DNA of 64,000 bases from assembly GCF_018437505.1 (NCBI RefSeq), contig NZ_CP072467.1, forward strand, positions 1,922,001 to 1,986,000, given 5' to 3'. This document shows, piece by piece, positions 16,635 through 24,974 of the stretch. Under the pieces are notes generated by a model. That model saw only the letters and a program-made list of their open reading frames with translations, was not told where the DNA came from and ran no database searches. This DNA is from Spiractinospora alimapuensis. Lineage in GTDB: Bacteria > Actinomycetota > Actinomycetes > Streptosporangiales > Streptosporangiaceae. Positions within the stretch are counted from its first letter, which is position 1; the number at the start of each line of letters is the position of its first letter. The translations under genes and the position numbers were made by a program.

Positions 16635-17411
16635 ATGCGCGGAATCGGGAATGTGCTTCTTTTTGTCGGGCTCACCGCGATGTCGGCGGTGGCTCTGTTC
16701 ACGGGCTCTCCCGTGTGGGGCACGATCGGGATCCTGCTCTTCGGCGGCGGGGGCATCCTGTACTTCGTTCTGACGCGCAACAGCGGGGCAACAACCCGCC
16801 GAAGGCCCGCACGCACCACATACGGACACCTCCCTGGGATGCGCCGGTTCACCGACGAGCCCGCCGGCCTGGTGTTTCCTGGGTCCCGTCTGAGCACCGT
16901 GGCCACGTTGCTCGGGTCGCTGGTCTTCGTGGTGGCTGGCCTCGCCATGGTGGCCATGGCATTCGCTCCTTCGGCTTCCCACGGACCTGCGGGGCCCGTG
17001 CTCCTGTTCCTCGTCGGTTTGGCCGGGATCACCGTGTTCTCGGTCTTCGGTGTCCTCGCGCTCCTGGCGTTGGCGCGGGGCGGAAACGGAATCGCTCTGG
17101 TCGCCGACGGCGTGTACTTCCGCGCCCCCGCCGGACGTGCCTGGGTAGGGTGGGACGACCTCAAGAGCGTGCGTCTGGGTGACGGGATCCAGTTCCTCGT
17201 CCACTCCCCAGAACAGATCACCCTGACCGGACTCAACCGGTGGCTGCACCGCGTCAACCGAGACAGGTTCGGCATGGACGTCGGCTATCCCACGATGCTG
17301 CTGAAAGGCGACCCCGGCGACGCGTTGGAACGAATCACCTACTTCCACAGCGCCCCCGAGGCCCGCGTCTCCCTCCGCGACCCGGGAACCGCGAATCGGT
17401 CGATCCCGTGA
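16635..17411 (+). CDS. Hypothetical membrane protein with cytoplasmic PH-like C-terminus
   Basis: 258 residues, GGAGG-like site before ATG 16635. Two N-terminal helices (NVLLFVGLTAMSAVALFTGS, WGTIGILLFGGGGILYFVL) and two central ones (LLGSLVFVVAGLAMVAMAF, VLLFLVGLAGITVFSVFGVLALLAL) flank a cytoplasmic loop. The C-terminal 90 residues (GIALVADGVYFRAPAGRAWVGWDDLKSVRLGD... ITLTGLNRW) look like the beta-rich domain found in small actinobacterial membrane proteins. Function unknown. Confidence 0.65.
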   Translation: MRGIGNVLLFVGLTAMSAVALFTGSPVWGTIGILLFGGGGILYFVLTRNSGATTRRRPARTTYGHLPGMRRFTDEPAGLVFPGSRLSTVATLLGSLVFVVAGLAMVAMAFAPSASHGPAGPVLLFLVGLAGITVFSVFGVLALLALARGGNGIALVADGVYFRAPAGRAWVGWDDLKSVRLGDGIQFLVHSPEQITLTGLNRWLHRVNRDRFGMDVGYPTMLLKGDPGDALERITYFHSAPEARVSLRDPGTANRSIP

Positions 17412-17561
17412 CGCGGCGACCGCGAAGAGATCGTTCGCGATGTGAAAGGTGTTGATCCGGGTCTTGGCCAGCGGTGGTGGATTCCGTGAGTGGATTCTGT
17501 GGAACGCGCTGGCTCACGTCTGGAGTCGTCCCCGCCTCGCGGATCAGAGTGTCCTGGTTCG

Positions 17562-17583
17562 TCACGGCCACGCTCGGCCGTGA
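17562..17583. terminator. Hairpin between convergent genes
   Basis: TCACGGCC (17562-17569) pairs with GGCCGTGA (17576-17583) across a 6-nt loop, between the stop of the membrane protein gene and the stop of the YCII gene. It probably serves both. The rest of the 178-bp gap shows no coding signal. Confidence 0.55.
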
Positions 17584-17589
17584 TCCGCG

Positions 17590-18030
17590 CTAGCCGTGCT
17601 GGTGTTCGCGTTCGCGCAACTCCCGTTCCCGGTCCTTGAGGTGCTCGGGCATCTCGTCCCCGAAGTCCTCCACCTCGGCGATGCGGCGTAGGTGCAGCGT
17701 CATCGGGGTGTCGTCCCCCTCCGGCGGGTGGGGGCAACGCTTCGCCCACCGCACCGCCTCCTCGAACGACTCCACCTGAAGGACCCAGTAGCCGGCGATG
17801 AACTCCTTGGCCTCGGTGAACGGGCCGTTCACCACGGTGGCCTTCCCGTCACGGAAGGTGACCTTCGCTCCTTCGGCGGTCGGCGCCAATCCCTCACCGG
17901 ACAGCAGCACGCCCGCCGCGAGCATCTCCTCGTTGTAGGCGGCCATCGCCTCGAAGATCTCGGGGCCGGGTTGGAAACGGGGGTCGGTCTCGGACTGGGG
18001 ATCCGACATGATCGACATCAGGTATCGCAT
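17590..18030 (-). CDS. YCII-related (DGPF) domain protein
   Basis: 146 residues from ATG 18030 with GAAGAGG upstream; the longer in-frame ORF start at 18159 is not supported. MRYLMSIMSDP, EEMLAAGVLLSGEGLAPTAEGAKVTFRDGKATVVNGPFTEAKEFIAGYWVLQVESFEEAVRWAKRCP is the classic DGPF/YCII-related sequence. The last 35 residues are an unusual charged extension (EDFGDEMPEHLKDRERELREREHQHG). Many family members sit beside an ECF sigma factor; none is adjacent here. It follows RidA and Rrf2 genes in the same direction. Confidence 0.9.
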   Translation of the reverse strand: MRYLMSIMSDPQSETDPRFQPGPEIFEAMAAYNEEMLAAGVLLSGEGLAPTAEGAKVTFRDGKATVVNGPFTEAKEFIAGYWVLQVESFEEAVRWAKRCPHPPEGDDTPMTLHLRRIAEVEDFGDEMPEHLKDRERELREREHQHG

Positions 18031-18186
18031 GGTGTTCGCCTCTTCTCGTGCGCGGATGGGCTCCGCGCACTCCCCCACGTGTCGAACGGGGTGGCCGCGA
18101 AACGACTCGCCCCGGAGGTTGCCCTCTGTGGTCGCCCTACCCGCGACACCGATGTTCACCCAGGTCGGATCACCTGTTTCGTTCGT

Positions 18187-18600
18187 TCATTCCGTTGGTC
18201 GCGTCTCGTTGGGACCACGCACCGCGAGCGCGTCGACCTCGAACAGCATCCCGGGCATGGCCAACGACGCCACTCCCACCAACGTCTGCGCGGGAGGACG
18301 CCCGTGCCACAGGGTGTTGACGTGGCGGGCGACGACCGCCAGCCGGTCACTGTCGTGGTCGACGACGTGGGTGCCCAGTCGGACCACGTGCCGCAGGTCC
18401 AGGCCGACGGCACGCAGGGCGATCCGTAGATGGTCGAAGGCCAGTTCCACCTGGTCGGTGAATCCGGTGACGGCGACCTGCCCGTCCGGACCGGACGCGT
18501 ACTGACCGGCGACGGCGACGAGCCCGGTTCCGGAGTCCACCACGTGGGAGTAGCCGAACGGAACGGGGTCGTGCAGGGTGGCGGGCTGGATGACGTTCAT
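18187..18600 (-). CDS. RidA (YjgF/YER057c/UK114) family protein
   Basis: 137 residues from ATG 18600, preceded by AAGGAAGGG. GLVAVAGQYASGPDGQVAVTGFTDQVELAFDHLRIALRAVGLDLRHVVRLGTHVVDHD and HGRPPAQTLVGVASLAMPGMLFEVDALA match the RidA fold, including the conserved P-x-x-T-x-V segment near the end. The usual active-site Arg of archetypal RidA is not obvious (LAMPGMLFEVDALAV), so it may belong to an Rid subfamily without enamine deaminase activity. It lies between Rrf2 and YCII genes. Confidence 0.88.
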   Translation of the reverse strand: MNVIQPATLHDPVPFGYSHVVDSGTGLVAVAGQYASGPDGQVAVTGFTDQVELAFDHLRIALRAVGLDLRHVVRLGTHVVDHDSDRLAVVARHVNTLWHGRPPAQTLVGVASLAMPGMLFEVDALAVRGPNETRPTE

Positions 18601-18697
18601 GTCGTTCCCTTCCTTGAGAGATCGGGCCCTGCTGCCGCCCCGCCCGCGCGGGGCGTACGTCGTCGTCGAGGGTGGGACGTTGGGGAGGAGGCACCGC

Positions 18698-19168
18698 CTA
18701 GGGACCCGCGAACCACCGCCGCGTGCGTACGGGCACCTCCGGGGAGCTGGCCTCCACAGCGGCCTTGATGTCAGCCAGCGTCCGCCGAGCCAGCTCCGCT
18801 CGCCACGCCAGCTCCGCCCGTCGCATGACCTGGTCGACCTGGCACGGATCCACGGGGGCGACGTCGTCGGCCCCCGGTCCCCGCTGTCGAATCTCCGCGC
18901 ACCGAAAGGCCGGCTCTCGGCCCTCGATCGCCGCCACCACATCCATGACCGTGATCTCCGCCGGCGCGCGGGCCAGCCGGAACCCACCTCCCGGCCCCGG
19001 GGTGGAGTACACGATCCCCGCCCGCGCCAGGGCCTGGAGCTGCTTGTTCATGTAGCCCGGCGGCAATCCGTAGTACTCCGCGAGTCGAGCGCTGGACACG
19101 GCGGACTCCGCTCCGACCCAGGCCAGGTTGAGGCAGCTATGCACTCCCCATTCGACGCCCTCATTCAT
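18698..19168 (-). CDS. Rrf2 family transcriptional regulator
   Basis: 156 residues from ATG 19168 (AGGA eight nt before). The winged helix WGVHSCLNLAWVGAESAVSSARLAEYYGLPPGYMNKQLQALARAGIVYSTPGPGGGFRLAR is typical of Rrf2. A single Cys lies in the linker (FRCAEIRQRG) and another in DPCQVDQVM, with no clear three-Cys Fe-S cluster, so it probably senses something other than an Fe-S cluster. A perfect palindrome ten bases upstream is its likely operator. RidA and YCII genes follow downstream in the same direction. Confidence 0.88.
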   Translation of the reverse strand: MNEGVEWGVHSCLNLAWVGAESAVSSARLAEYYGLPPGYMNKQLQALARAGIVYSTPGPGGGFRLARAPAEITVMDVVAAIEGREPAFRCAEIRQRGPGADDVAPVDPCQVDQVMRRAELAWRAELARRTLADIKAAVEASSPEVPVRTRRWFAGP

Positions 19169-19177
19169 TCGCACAAT

Positions 19178-19198
19178 CCTGGATATTAGGTATCCAGG
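19178..19198. promoter_or_regulatory. Perfect 8-5-8 palindrome, probable Rrf2 operator
   Basis: CCTGGATA (19178-19185) and TATCCAGG (19191-19198) form a perfect inverted repeat around TTAGG, ten bases upstream of the Rrf2 start codon. The position implies direct autorepression. Confidence 0.65.
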
Positions 19199-19284
19199 TT
19201 AACTTCCGCAAGCCGTGCGCGCGCTGGACCAAGGGCGTCGGGCCGTCACGAGAACGCGGAGCTCGCCGGTTTCACCCGCTCGGG

Positions 19285-19938
19285 TCACACCGCGCTGACG
19301 ACCGTGGCGTTCCCATGGGCGAGATGGATCTGCTGGTCCGCCGGGGTGGCGGGGTCGTGGGTGGCGTGGACGATAGTGATCCCACGCGCGCGCAGACCGG
19401 ACACGACGTCGGCGAGGCGGTGGCGGGTGTCGGAGTCGAGCCCCGTTTCGGGTTCGTCGAGCAGGAGCAGGTCGGAGCGCTGGGCAAGCCCCTGGGCGAG
19501 GAGAACTCGTTGGCGCTGTCCCCCGGAAAGGCTGGCCAGGGGGCGACGGGACAGGTGAGCGATCCCCAGGGCCTCCATCGACTCGGCCACGATGGCGCGG
19601 TCGGGGGCGGTGATCCTGCGCCAGGAGCCTCGGTGGGCCCAGCGGCCCATGGTCACGACCTCGCGGACGGTCACCGGCAGCGCGTCGGGGACGGCGCTTC
19701 GCTGGACCACCAACGCGGGCCGGTGTCGGTGGTGACGACACACCTCCCCGGTGACGGTGGGCCCGACGCCGCCCAGCACCCCGAGCAGCGTTGACTTCCC
19801 CGACCCGTTCGCGCCCACCAGCGTGGTGATCCGCGCCCCGGGGATCTCCAGCGTGATGTCGCTCAGGACCACCCGGCGACCGTAGGCGGCGCCGACTCCC
19901 ACCAGTTCGACGGCGCTCCGTGGTGCGTCGTGACTCAC
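19285..19938 (-). CDS. aztA: Zinc ABC transporter ATP-binding protein (AztA/ZnuC type)
   Basis: 217 residues, GTG 19938 with GGGAGG upstream. Walker A is GANGSGKST, signature LSGGQRQR, Walker B DLLLLDEPETGLD, His switch VHATHDP. Small size and sequence place it with the metal-type ATPases of cluster A-I importers. It is divergent from the permease gene, and the 48-bp gap holds a Zur-like box. Together with the permease, the binding protein and AztD it makes an AztABCD-type zinc importer; zinc specificity rests on the AztD genes and the box. Confidence 0.88.
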   Translation of the reverse strand: MSHDAPRSAVELVGVGAAYGRRVVLSDITLEIPGARITTLVGANGSGKSTLLGVLGGVGPTVTGEVCRHHRHRPALVVQRSAVPDALPVTVREVVTMGRWAHRGSWRRITAPDRAIVAESMEALGIAHLSRRPLASLSGGQRQRVLLAQGLAQRSDLLLLDEPETGLDSDTRHRLADVVSGLRARGITIVHATHDPATPADQQIHLAHGNATVVSAV

Positions 19939-19955
19939 ACAAACCTCCCATGGAA

Positions 19956-19972
19956 ATGAAAACGGTTTTCAT
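19956..19972. promoter_or_regulatory. Zur-like box between divergent aztA and aztB
   Basis: ATGAAAACGGTTTTCAT is a perfect 8-1-8 inverted repeat. It contains the 7-1-7 core TGAAAAC-G-GTTTTCA, very close to the actinobacterial Zur consensus (TGAAAATNATTTTCA). It lies 17 bp from the aztA start and 14 bp from the aztB start, so it can switch off both divergent transcripts when zinc is plentiful. Confidence 0.85.
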
Positions 19973-19986
19973 TGTAGCGTTCGACC

Positions 19987-20865
19987 ATGGATTGGTTGTT
20001 GTCCCCCTTCGAAGCGCAGTTCGTCGCCCGGGCCCTGTGGGGAGGAGTACTGGTTTCCTGCGTGTGCGCCCTGGCGGGAACGTGGGTCGTCCTGCGCGGC
20101 ATGGCGTTCCTCGGCGACGCGATGTCGCACGGGATGCTTCCGGGTGTCGCCCTCGCTGCTCTCCTCGGCGGGAACCTCGTGCTCGGGGCGGCGGTCAGCG
20201 CCGTCACCATGGCCGTCGGAGTCCACGCGCTCTCCCGCTCGCCCCGGTTGTCACAGGACACCGCCATCGGTCTGCTCTTCGTCGGGATGCTCGCCACCGG
20301 AGTGATCCTGGTGTCCCGCTCGCCGTCGTTCGCCGTCGACCTGACCGCGTTCCTCTTCGGTGACGTCCTCGCGGTCGGCACCAACGACCTGCTGGGCCTG
20401 GCGGTCGCCCTCGCCGTCGCCCTCGTCGTCACCCTGCTGGGCTACCGCGCGTTCGTCGCCCTCGCCTTCGACCCCCGCAAGGCGCACACCCTGGGTCTGG
20501 CACCCCGCGCCGCGCACCTGGTGATGCTCGGGCTGGTCACGTTGGCGATCGTCGCGTCGTTCCACGTCGTGGGAACTCTGTTGGTCTTCGGGTTGCTCGT
20601 CGCACCACCGGCCGCGATGGCGCTCTGGGGGCCACGAATCCCCGTGACCATGCTCGGCGCCGCCCTCATCGGATCGGCGTCCACCTTCGTGGGGCTGCTC
20701 CTCTCCTGGCACCTGGGGACAGCCGCGGGCGCGACGATCGCGGTCACCGCGGTCGTCGCCTTCTTCCTGTCCGCGCTGGCCGCCTCGGTCGTCCAACGCC
20801 GCCCCGCGCCCTCCCAGGCCGCGCCCATCCCGTCCCGCCCGTCCCGGACCGAGGTCGCCGCATGA
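19987..20865 (+). CDS. aztB: Zinc ABC transporter permease (AztB/ZnuB type)
   Basis: 292 residues, ATG 19987. No ribosome binding site is visible and the start lies only 14 bp after the Zur-like box, so the message is probably leaderless. FEAQFVARALWGGVLVSCVCALAGTWVVLRGMAFLGDAMSHGMLPGVALA and GLLFVGMLATGVILVS are hallmark sequences of the ABC-3 metal permease family, with eight to nine helices. The C-terminus is a proline-rich tail. It forms the membrane channel with AztA and overlaps the next gene by 4 bp (ATGA). Confidence 0.9.
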   Translation: MDWLLSPFEAQFVARALWGGVLVSCVCALAGTWVVLRGMAFLGDAMSHGMLPGVALAALLGGNLVLGAAVSAVTMAVGVHALSRSPRLSQDTAIGLLFVGMLATGVILVSRSPSFAVDLTAFLFGDVLAVGTNDLLGLAVALAVALVVTLLGYRAFVALAFDPRKAHTLGLAPRAAHLVMLGLVTLAIVASFHVVGTLLVFGLLVAPPAAMALWGPRIPVTMLGAALIGSASTFVGLLLSWHLGTAAGATIAVTAVVAFFLSALAASVVQRRPAPSQAAPIPSRPSRTEVAA

Positions 20866-22078
20866 GTCGCCCGCACCACTCCCCCGCCACCCGCCGCCCG
20901 ACCACCGTTCGTGGAGTCGCGCTCGGCCTCGCCACGGCGGTGGCCGTCACCGCCTGCGGCACGGAGCCGCCTGCCCCGGCGCCCGAGGAGACACCGCACG
21001 GCTACGTTGAGGGACCCGAGGAGACGGACAGCCCCCAGGTCCGGTTATTGGCGGTCGACGCCGAATCCGGGGACGCCTCGCTGTTCGACCCGGAGACCGA
21101 AGACGCCGTCGAACTCGACCTCCCTGGCGGGCCCGTCGACGACGTCGCCACCGACGGGCGCTACGGCTACGTCAGTGGCAGCGACGAGGCGGCCGTCGTC
21201 GACACCGGTGTGTGGACCGTCGACCACGGCGACCACAACCACTACTACCGAACCGATCCCGACGTCCTCGGCACGGTGCCGACGGGGTCGGACCCGCGGG
21301 TCCTGGCGGACGTCGCCGTCACCGTCCTCTCCTCCTCCGACGGGGTCCAGGTGTTGGACCGCGATTCCCTGGACGACGGGGAGATCACCACGCTGCCGGC
21401 CCCGGACACGGAGGCGCTGCTGCCCCTCGGCGACCGACTTCTCGGCGTCGGCGGGTCCGAGGACGCGGCAACCCCGCACCTGTTCGACCTGGACGGCGCC
21501 CCGACCAATGACGAGTTCACCGATACTTGCGCCGAACCAGGCGGCTCCGCCGTCACCCGTCGCGGCGCTGTCCTCAGCTGCGCCGACGCCACTCTCATCG
21601 TTGACGAAGACGACGATGCCGCCACCGTCACCGCCGTGGAGAACCCCGACGCGTTCGACGGTGACGCCGCGCCCCGCCTGCACCACCGGGACAACTCTTC
21701 GGTGCTGGCAACGCTCGACGCGGATGCCAGGCCGTGGATCCTGGACGTGGCCGAGGAAGAGTGGCGGCCCCTCGACAGCGACCCCGTGGTGTCGGTACTG
21801 GCGACGGGGGAGAGACGCCCGTACTCACCCTGACGGATGACGGCCACCTGTCCGCCTACGACCCGCACAGCGGCGAGGAAGTGGCGAGCACGGACCTGAT
21901 CGAGCCGTCGGCCGACGGCGCTCCGGCGCCGTCCCTCACCGCCGATTCCCAGCGCGCGTACGTGGCCGACCCCGAGACGCGTCAGATCCACGAGGTCGAC
22001 TACGTCGACGACCTGCGGGTGGCACGCACCTTCGACCTCGACGTCCGCCCCGACCACGTCGTCCAGACCGGATGGTGA
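20862..22078 (+). pseudogene. AztD-like secreted protein, broken by a 1-base frameshift
   Basis: The first frame (20862-21833, 323 residues) starts with a lipoprotein-like signal (ATAVAVTACGTEPP) and a beta-propeller-like series of strands. It stops at GERRPYSP. The next frame, open to 22078, continues without a gap as GGETPVLTLTDDGHLSAYDPHSGEEVASTDL... VADPETRQIHEVD. Adding one G to the run at 21805-21810 restores a protein of about 405 residues, equal in length to the intact AztD at 23075. The N-terminal half carries a histidine cluster VDHGDHNHYY (near residue 127). It may be a true mutation or a sequencing error. Position between permease and binding protein fits a zinc chaperone. Confidence 0.8.
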
Positions 22079-23013
22079 CCTCCATGCGTTCCCACAGCCA
22101 TGGCGGCGCGGTTCTCGCCGCCCTCTCCCTGGCCATGCTGCCCGGCGTGGCCGGCTGCGCCGCCCTCAGTTCCGACCGCACCGACATCGTGGTCACCACG
22201 AACATCCTCGGCGACATCACCAGCAACGTCCTCGGCGACGAAGCCGACGTCAGTGTGCTGATGCCGCCCAACGCCGACCCGCACTCCTTCGGAGTCTCCG
22301 CCCAGGAGGCCGCCGAGATGGCCGAGGCGGAGCTCCTCATCTACAACGGGCTCGGTCTGGAGGAAGGCGTCCTGCACAACGTCGAAGCCGCCGCCGAGGC
22401 CGGTGTCCCCACGCTGGAGGTCGGCGCGGCGATTGACCCCATCGACTACGCGGAGGGCGAGACCGCGGGCGAGGACGACCCGCACTTCTGGACCGACCCG
22501 CTGCGTGTCGCCACCGCCGTCGACGCCATCGCCGACGCCGTCATCGACACCGGCGGCGTCGATGAGGAGGTCGTTCGGGACAACGCCGAGGATTACCAGT
22601 CTCGGCTCGAGGACCTGCACGAGGACCTGACGGAACAGTTCGCCGCCATCCCCAGCGAACAGCGCGCGCTCATCACCAACCACCACGTGTTCGGCTATCT
22701 CGCCGAGCGCTACGACTTCGACGTCATCGGCGCCGTCTTCCCGAGTGGGACCACTCTCGCTTCACCCAGCAGCTCCGACCTCCAGTCCCTGACCGACGCG
22801 ATCGAGGAAGCGGGCGTCGGGGCGGTATTCGCCGACTCCTCCCAGAACGATCGCCTCGCCCAGGTGTTGGCCGACGAGGCCGACGTCCACGTCGAGGTGA
22901 TCTCCCTGTACTCAGAGTCGCTGACCGAGGCGGACGGCGGCGCGCCCACTTACCTCGCCATGGCGCGCGCCAACGCCGAGGCCATCACCGCCGGGCTGAC
23001 GGCGACCCCATGA
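22072..23013 (+). CDS. aztC: Zinc ABC transporter substrate-binding lipoprotein (AztC/ZnuA type)
   Basis: 313 residues from ATG 22072, overlapping the preceding frame; ATG 22084 is equally possible. A signal helix ends in the lipobox VAGC. Cluster A-I metal ligands are visible: PNADPHSFGVS (first His), DDPHFWTDPLR (second His), TNHHVFGYLAERY (third His) and AVFADSSQND (Asp-type region). The acidic stretch DYAEGETAGEDDPHFW replaces the long His-rich loop of ZnuA, as in AztC proteins. It captures zinc outside the membrane and delivers it to AztB. The closely coupled gene order supports one operon with aztB. Confidence 0.9.
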   Translation: MVTSMRSHSHGGAVLAALSLAMLPGVAGCAALSSDRTDIVVTTNILGDITSNVLGDEADVSVLMPPNADPHSFGVSAQEAAEMAEAELLIYNGLGLEEGVLHNVEAAAEAGVPTLEVGAAIDPIDYAEGETAGEDDPHFWTDPLRVATAVDAIADAVIDTGGVDEEVVRDNAEDYQSRLEDLHEDLTEQFAAIPSEQRALITNHHVFGYLAERYDFDVIGAVFPSGTTLASPSSSDLQSLTDAIEEAGVGAVFADSSQNDRLAQVLADEADVHVEVISLYSESLTEADGGAPTYLAMARANAEAITAGLTATP

Positions 23014-23074
23014 CCTCGTTTCCCCGGCCCCGGCCGCCGGCGTGACGGACCGACGCAAGAACAAGGAAAGAGGA

Positions 23075-24265
23075 ATGACAGCGATGAACATCCCCGTACC
23101 CCCACGACGTCCGCGTCCCCGCGCGGCGATCCTGCCGAGTGCCGTGATCGCCGCCCTGGCACTGAGCGCGTGTGGCGCTGACGCCGACACCCGTGCCGAG
23201 ACGGATGACGGCGGCGAGGTGGAGGTGAACGCCCCCGTCGTCGCCACCTACGACGGCGGCATCCTCGTCCTGGACGGTGAGTCCCTGGAAGTGGAGGCGG
23301 ACCTGCCGCTGGACGGGTTCAACCGCCTCAACGCGGCCGGGGACGGCCGGCACGTCCTGGTGTCGACGCAGGCGGGCTTCCAGGTGCTGGACGCCGTGGG
23401 CGCGGAGCTCACCGAGGACACGTTCGACGCCGCCGAACCGGGCCACGTCGTCCCGCACGCGGGCGCGACCGCGCTCTTCGCGGACGGCACTGGTGAGGTT
23501 ACCCTGTTCGACCCGACCGAGCTCGGCGATGGTCTCCCCGACGCCGAGACGCTCACCACCGAGCACGCGCACCACGGCGTCGCGGTGCTGTTGGAGGACG
23601 ACGAGCTGGCCCTCACCCTCGGAGACGACCAGGAGCGCACCGGCGTGCGGGTCCTGGACGCCGACCGCGAGGAGGTCGCGCGCACCGAGGAGTGCCCCGG
23701 GGTGCACGGTGAGGCGACCGCCGAGGGCGGCGTCGCGGCCTTCGGGTGCGAGGACGGCATGGTGATCTACCACGACGGCGACTTCACGAAGGTGGAGAGC
23801 CCCGACGACTACGGCCGGATCGGCAACCAGGCCGGACACGACGACTCCGGCTACCTGCTCGGCGACTACAAGGTGGACCCCGACGCCGAGCTGGAGCGCC
23901 CGGAGCGGGTCGCGGTGGTCGACGCCGGCTCCGGCGACCTGGAGCTGGTGGACCTCGGCACCAGTTACAGCTTCCGGTCCCTCGCCCGAGGACCGCACGG
24001 CGAGGGACTCGTCCTGGGCACCGACGGGGCGCTGCACGAGATCGACCTGGAGTCGGGTGAGATCACCGACAGTCTCCCCGTCGTCGACGCCTGGGAGGAA
24101 CCCATGGAGTGGCAGGACCCGCGCCCCACGATCCACGTGCGCGACCACACCGCCTACATCACCGACCCCGACGCCCGTACGCTCACCGCCGTCAACACCG
24201 ACACCGGTGCCGTCGAGGCCGAGACGGAGCTGCCCGAGACCCCGAACGAACTCACCAGTCCCTGA
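23075..24265 (+). CDS. aztD: Zinc metallochaperone AztD
   Basis: 396 residues from ATG 23075 (AAGGAAAG upstream); ATG 23084 is an alternative. A signal helix ends in LSACGAD, so it is a lipoprotein. The repeated strands GGILVLDGESLEV... RHVLVSTQAGFQVLD... TALFADGTGEVTLFD form a beta-propeller. AztD family landmarks are EPGHVVPHAGATALF, TEHAHHGVAVLL, CPGVHGEATAEGGVAAFGCEDGM and GYLLGDYK. In the Paracoccus Azt system AztD passes zinc to AztC. The N-terminal HGDHxHYY cluster seen in the upstream paralogue is absent here. A strong terminator follows. Confidence 0.88.
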   Translation: MTAMNIPVPPRRPRPRAAILPSAVIAALALSACGADADTRAETDDGGEVEVNAPVVATYDGGILVLDGESLEVEADLPLDGFNRLNAAGDGRHVLVSTQAGFQVLDAVGAELTEDTFDAAEPGHVVPHAGATALFADGTGEVTLFDPTELGDGLPDAETLTTEHAHHGVAVLLEDDELALTLGDDQERTGVRVLDADREEVARTEECPGVHGEATAEGGVAAFGCEDGMVIYHDGDFTKVESPDDYGRIGNQAGHDDSGYLLGDYKVDPDAELERPERVAVVDAGSGDLELVDLGTSYSFRSLARGPHGEGLVLGTDGALHEIDLESGEITDSLPVVDAWEEPMEWQDPRPTIHVRDHTAYITDPDARTLTAVNTDTGAVEAETELPETPNELTSP

Positions 24266-24276
24266 CGCCCACAGTC

Positions 24277-24316
24277 ACCCAGCGGTGCGCGTTCCCCCTC
24301 CGTCGCACCGCTGGGT
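24277..24316. terminator. Terminator after the azt operon
   Basis: ACCCAGCGGTGCG (24277-24289) pairs perfectly with CGCACCGCTGGGT (24304-24316), loop 14 nt, 12 bp after the aztD stop. It lies between aztD and the convergent small gene. Confidence 0.8.
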
Positions 24317-24351
24317 CCCCTCCCCCACGCCAGTCACCGCTCCGCGCGGTC

Positions 24352-24720
24352 TCAGGTCTCCAGCAAAGGACGACCGAGCTGGCGCGGCCATTCTGGACGC
24401 ATTCGAGCCAAGAACCGGTCGAAGTCATCCCGAACGAACCGCGCCTCCACCGGTTTCAGGCGCAGCTGCGGGCGATCGTCCGCCCACCACACCTCGAAGT
24501 CGGTGGCAGTGCCCTCGACCGGCCACCGGGCGGGGTCCAACGGCAGAAGGACCACGTCGACGAAGCCCCCCACGCATACGGGGACGTCCACGAAGATCCC
24601 GATCGCCCCGGGCCTCGGTACCCGAACGACCACGCCCGCCAGCCGCTGTCCGAACGTCAGGCGGCGCCGTTGCCGCTCCCATTCCTCCGCCGTCACCGTG
24701 GAGGCCCCGTACCCACGCAC
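24352..24720 (-). CDS. Small S1/OB-like hypothetical protein
   Basis: 122 residues, GTG start assumed at 24720 (start uncertain). RLTFGQRLAGVVVRVPRPGAIGIFVDVPVCVGGFVDVVLLPLDPARWPVEGTATDFEVWW has the pattern of an S1-type OB fold (G-x-V-x-x... G-x-F-V-D... G-F-V-D). It ends in a conserved-looking helical tail, RFVRDDFDRFLARMRPEWP. Similar single-domain proteins occur in actinomycetes, but no role is known to me. The gene stands alone between the azt terminator and an IclR regulator gene. Confidence 0.55.
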   Translation of the reverse strand: MRGYGASTVTAEEWERQRRRLTFGQRLAGVVVRVPRPGAIGIFVDVPVCVGGFVDVVLLPLDPARWPVEGTATDFEVWWADDRPQLRLKPVEARFVRDDFDRFLARMRPEWPRQLGRPLLET

Positions 24721-24974
24721 TCGCCCACCCCCGCCACTCGCGGATCGCCTTCGGATCGTCCCGCACGCCGTCGAGTGGTGAGTCCACCCCTGTACCTCTC
24801 GTTCGACCGCCCGAATTTCTCAGACGTAGCGCACGTGAATTCTGGGAACAACCTGGACTTCACACCAGACTTGTGGTGATCACCGGACCGCTGTGACCAG
24901 GACCCTCATGCGGATCTAACCGGGCAGAGAAGAACCGTGGAGACCTATTACCCACTACGGTATTTTCTTCTGTT

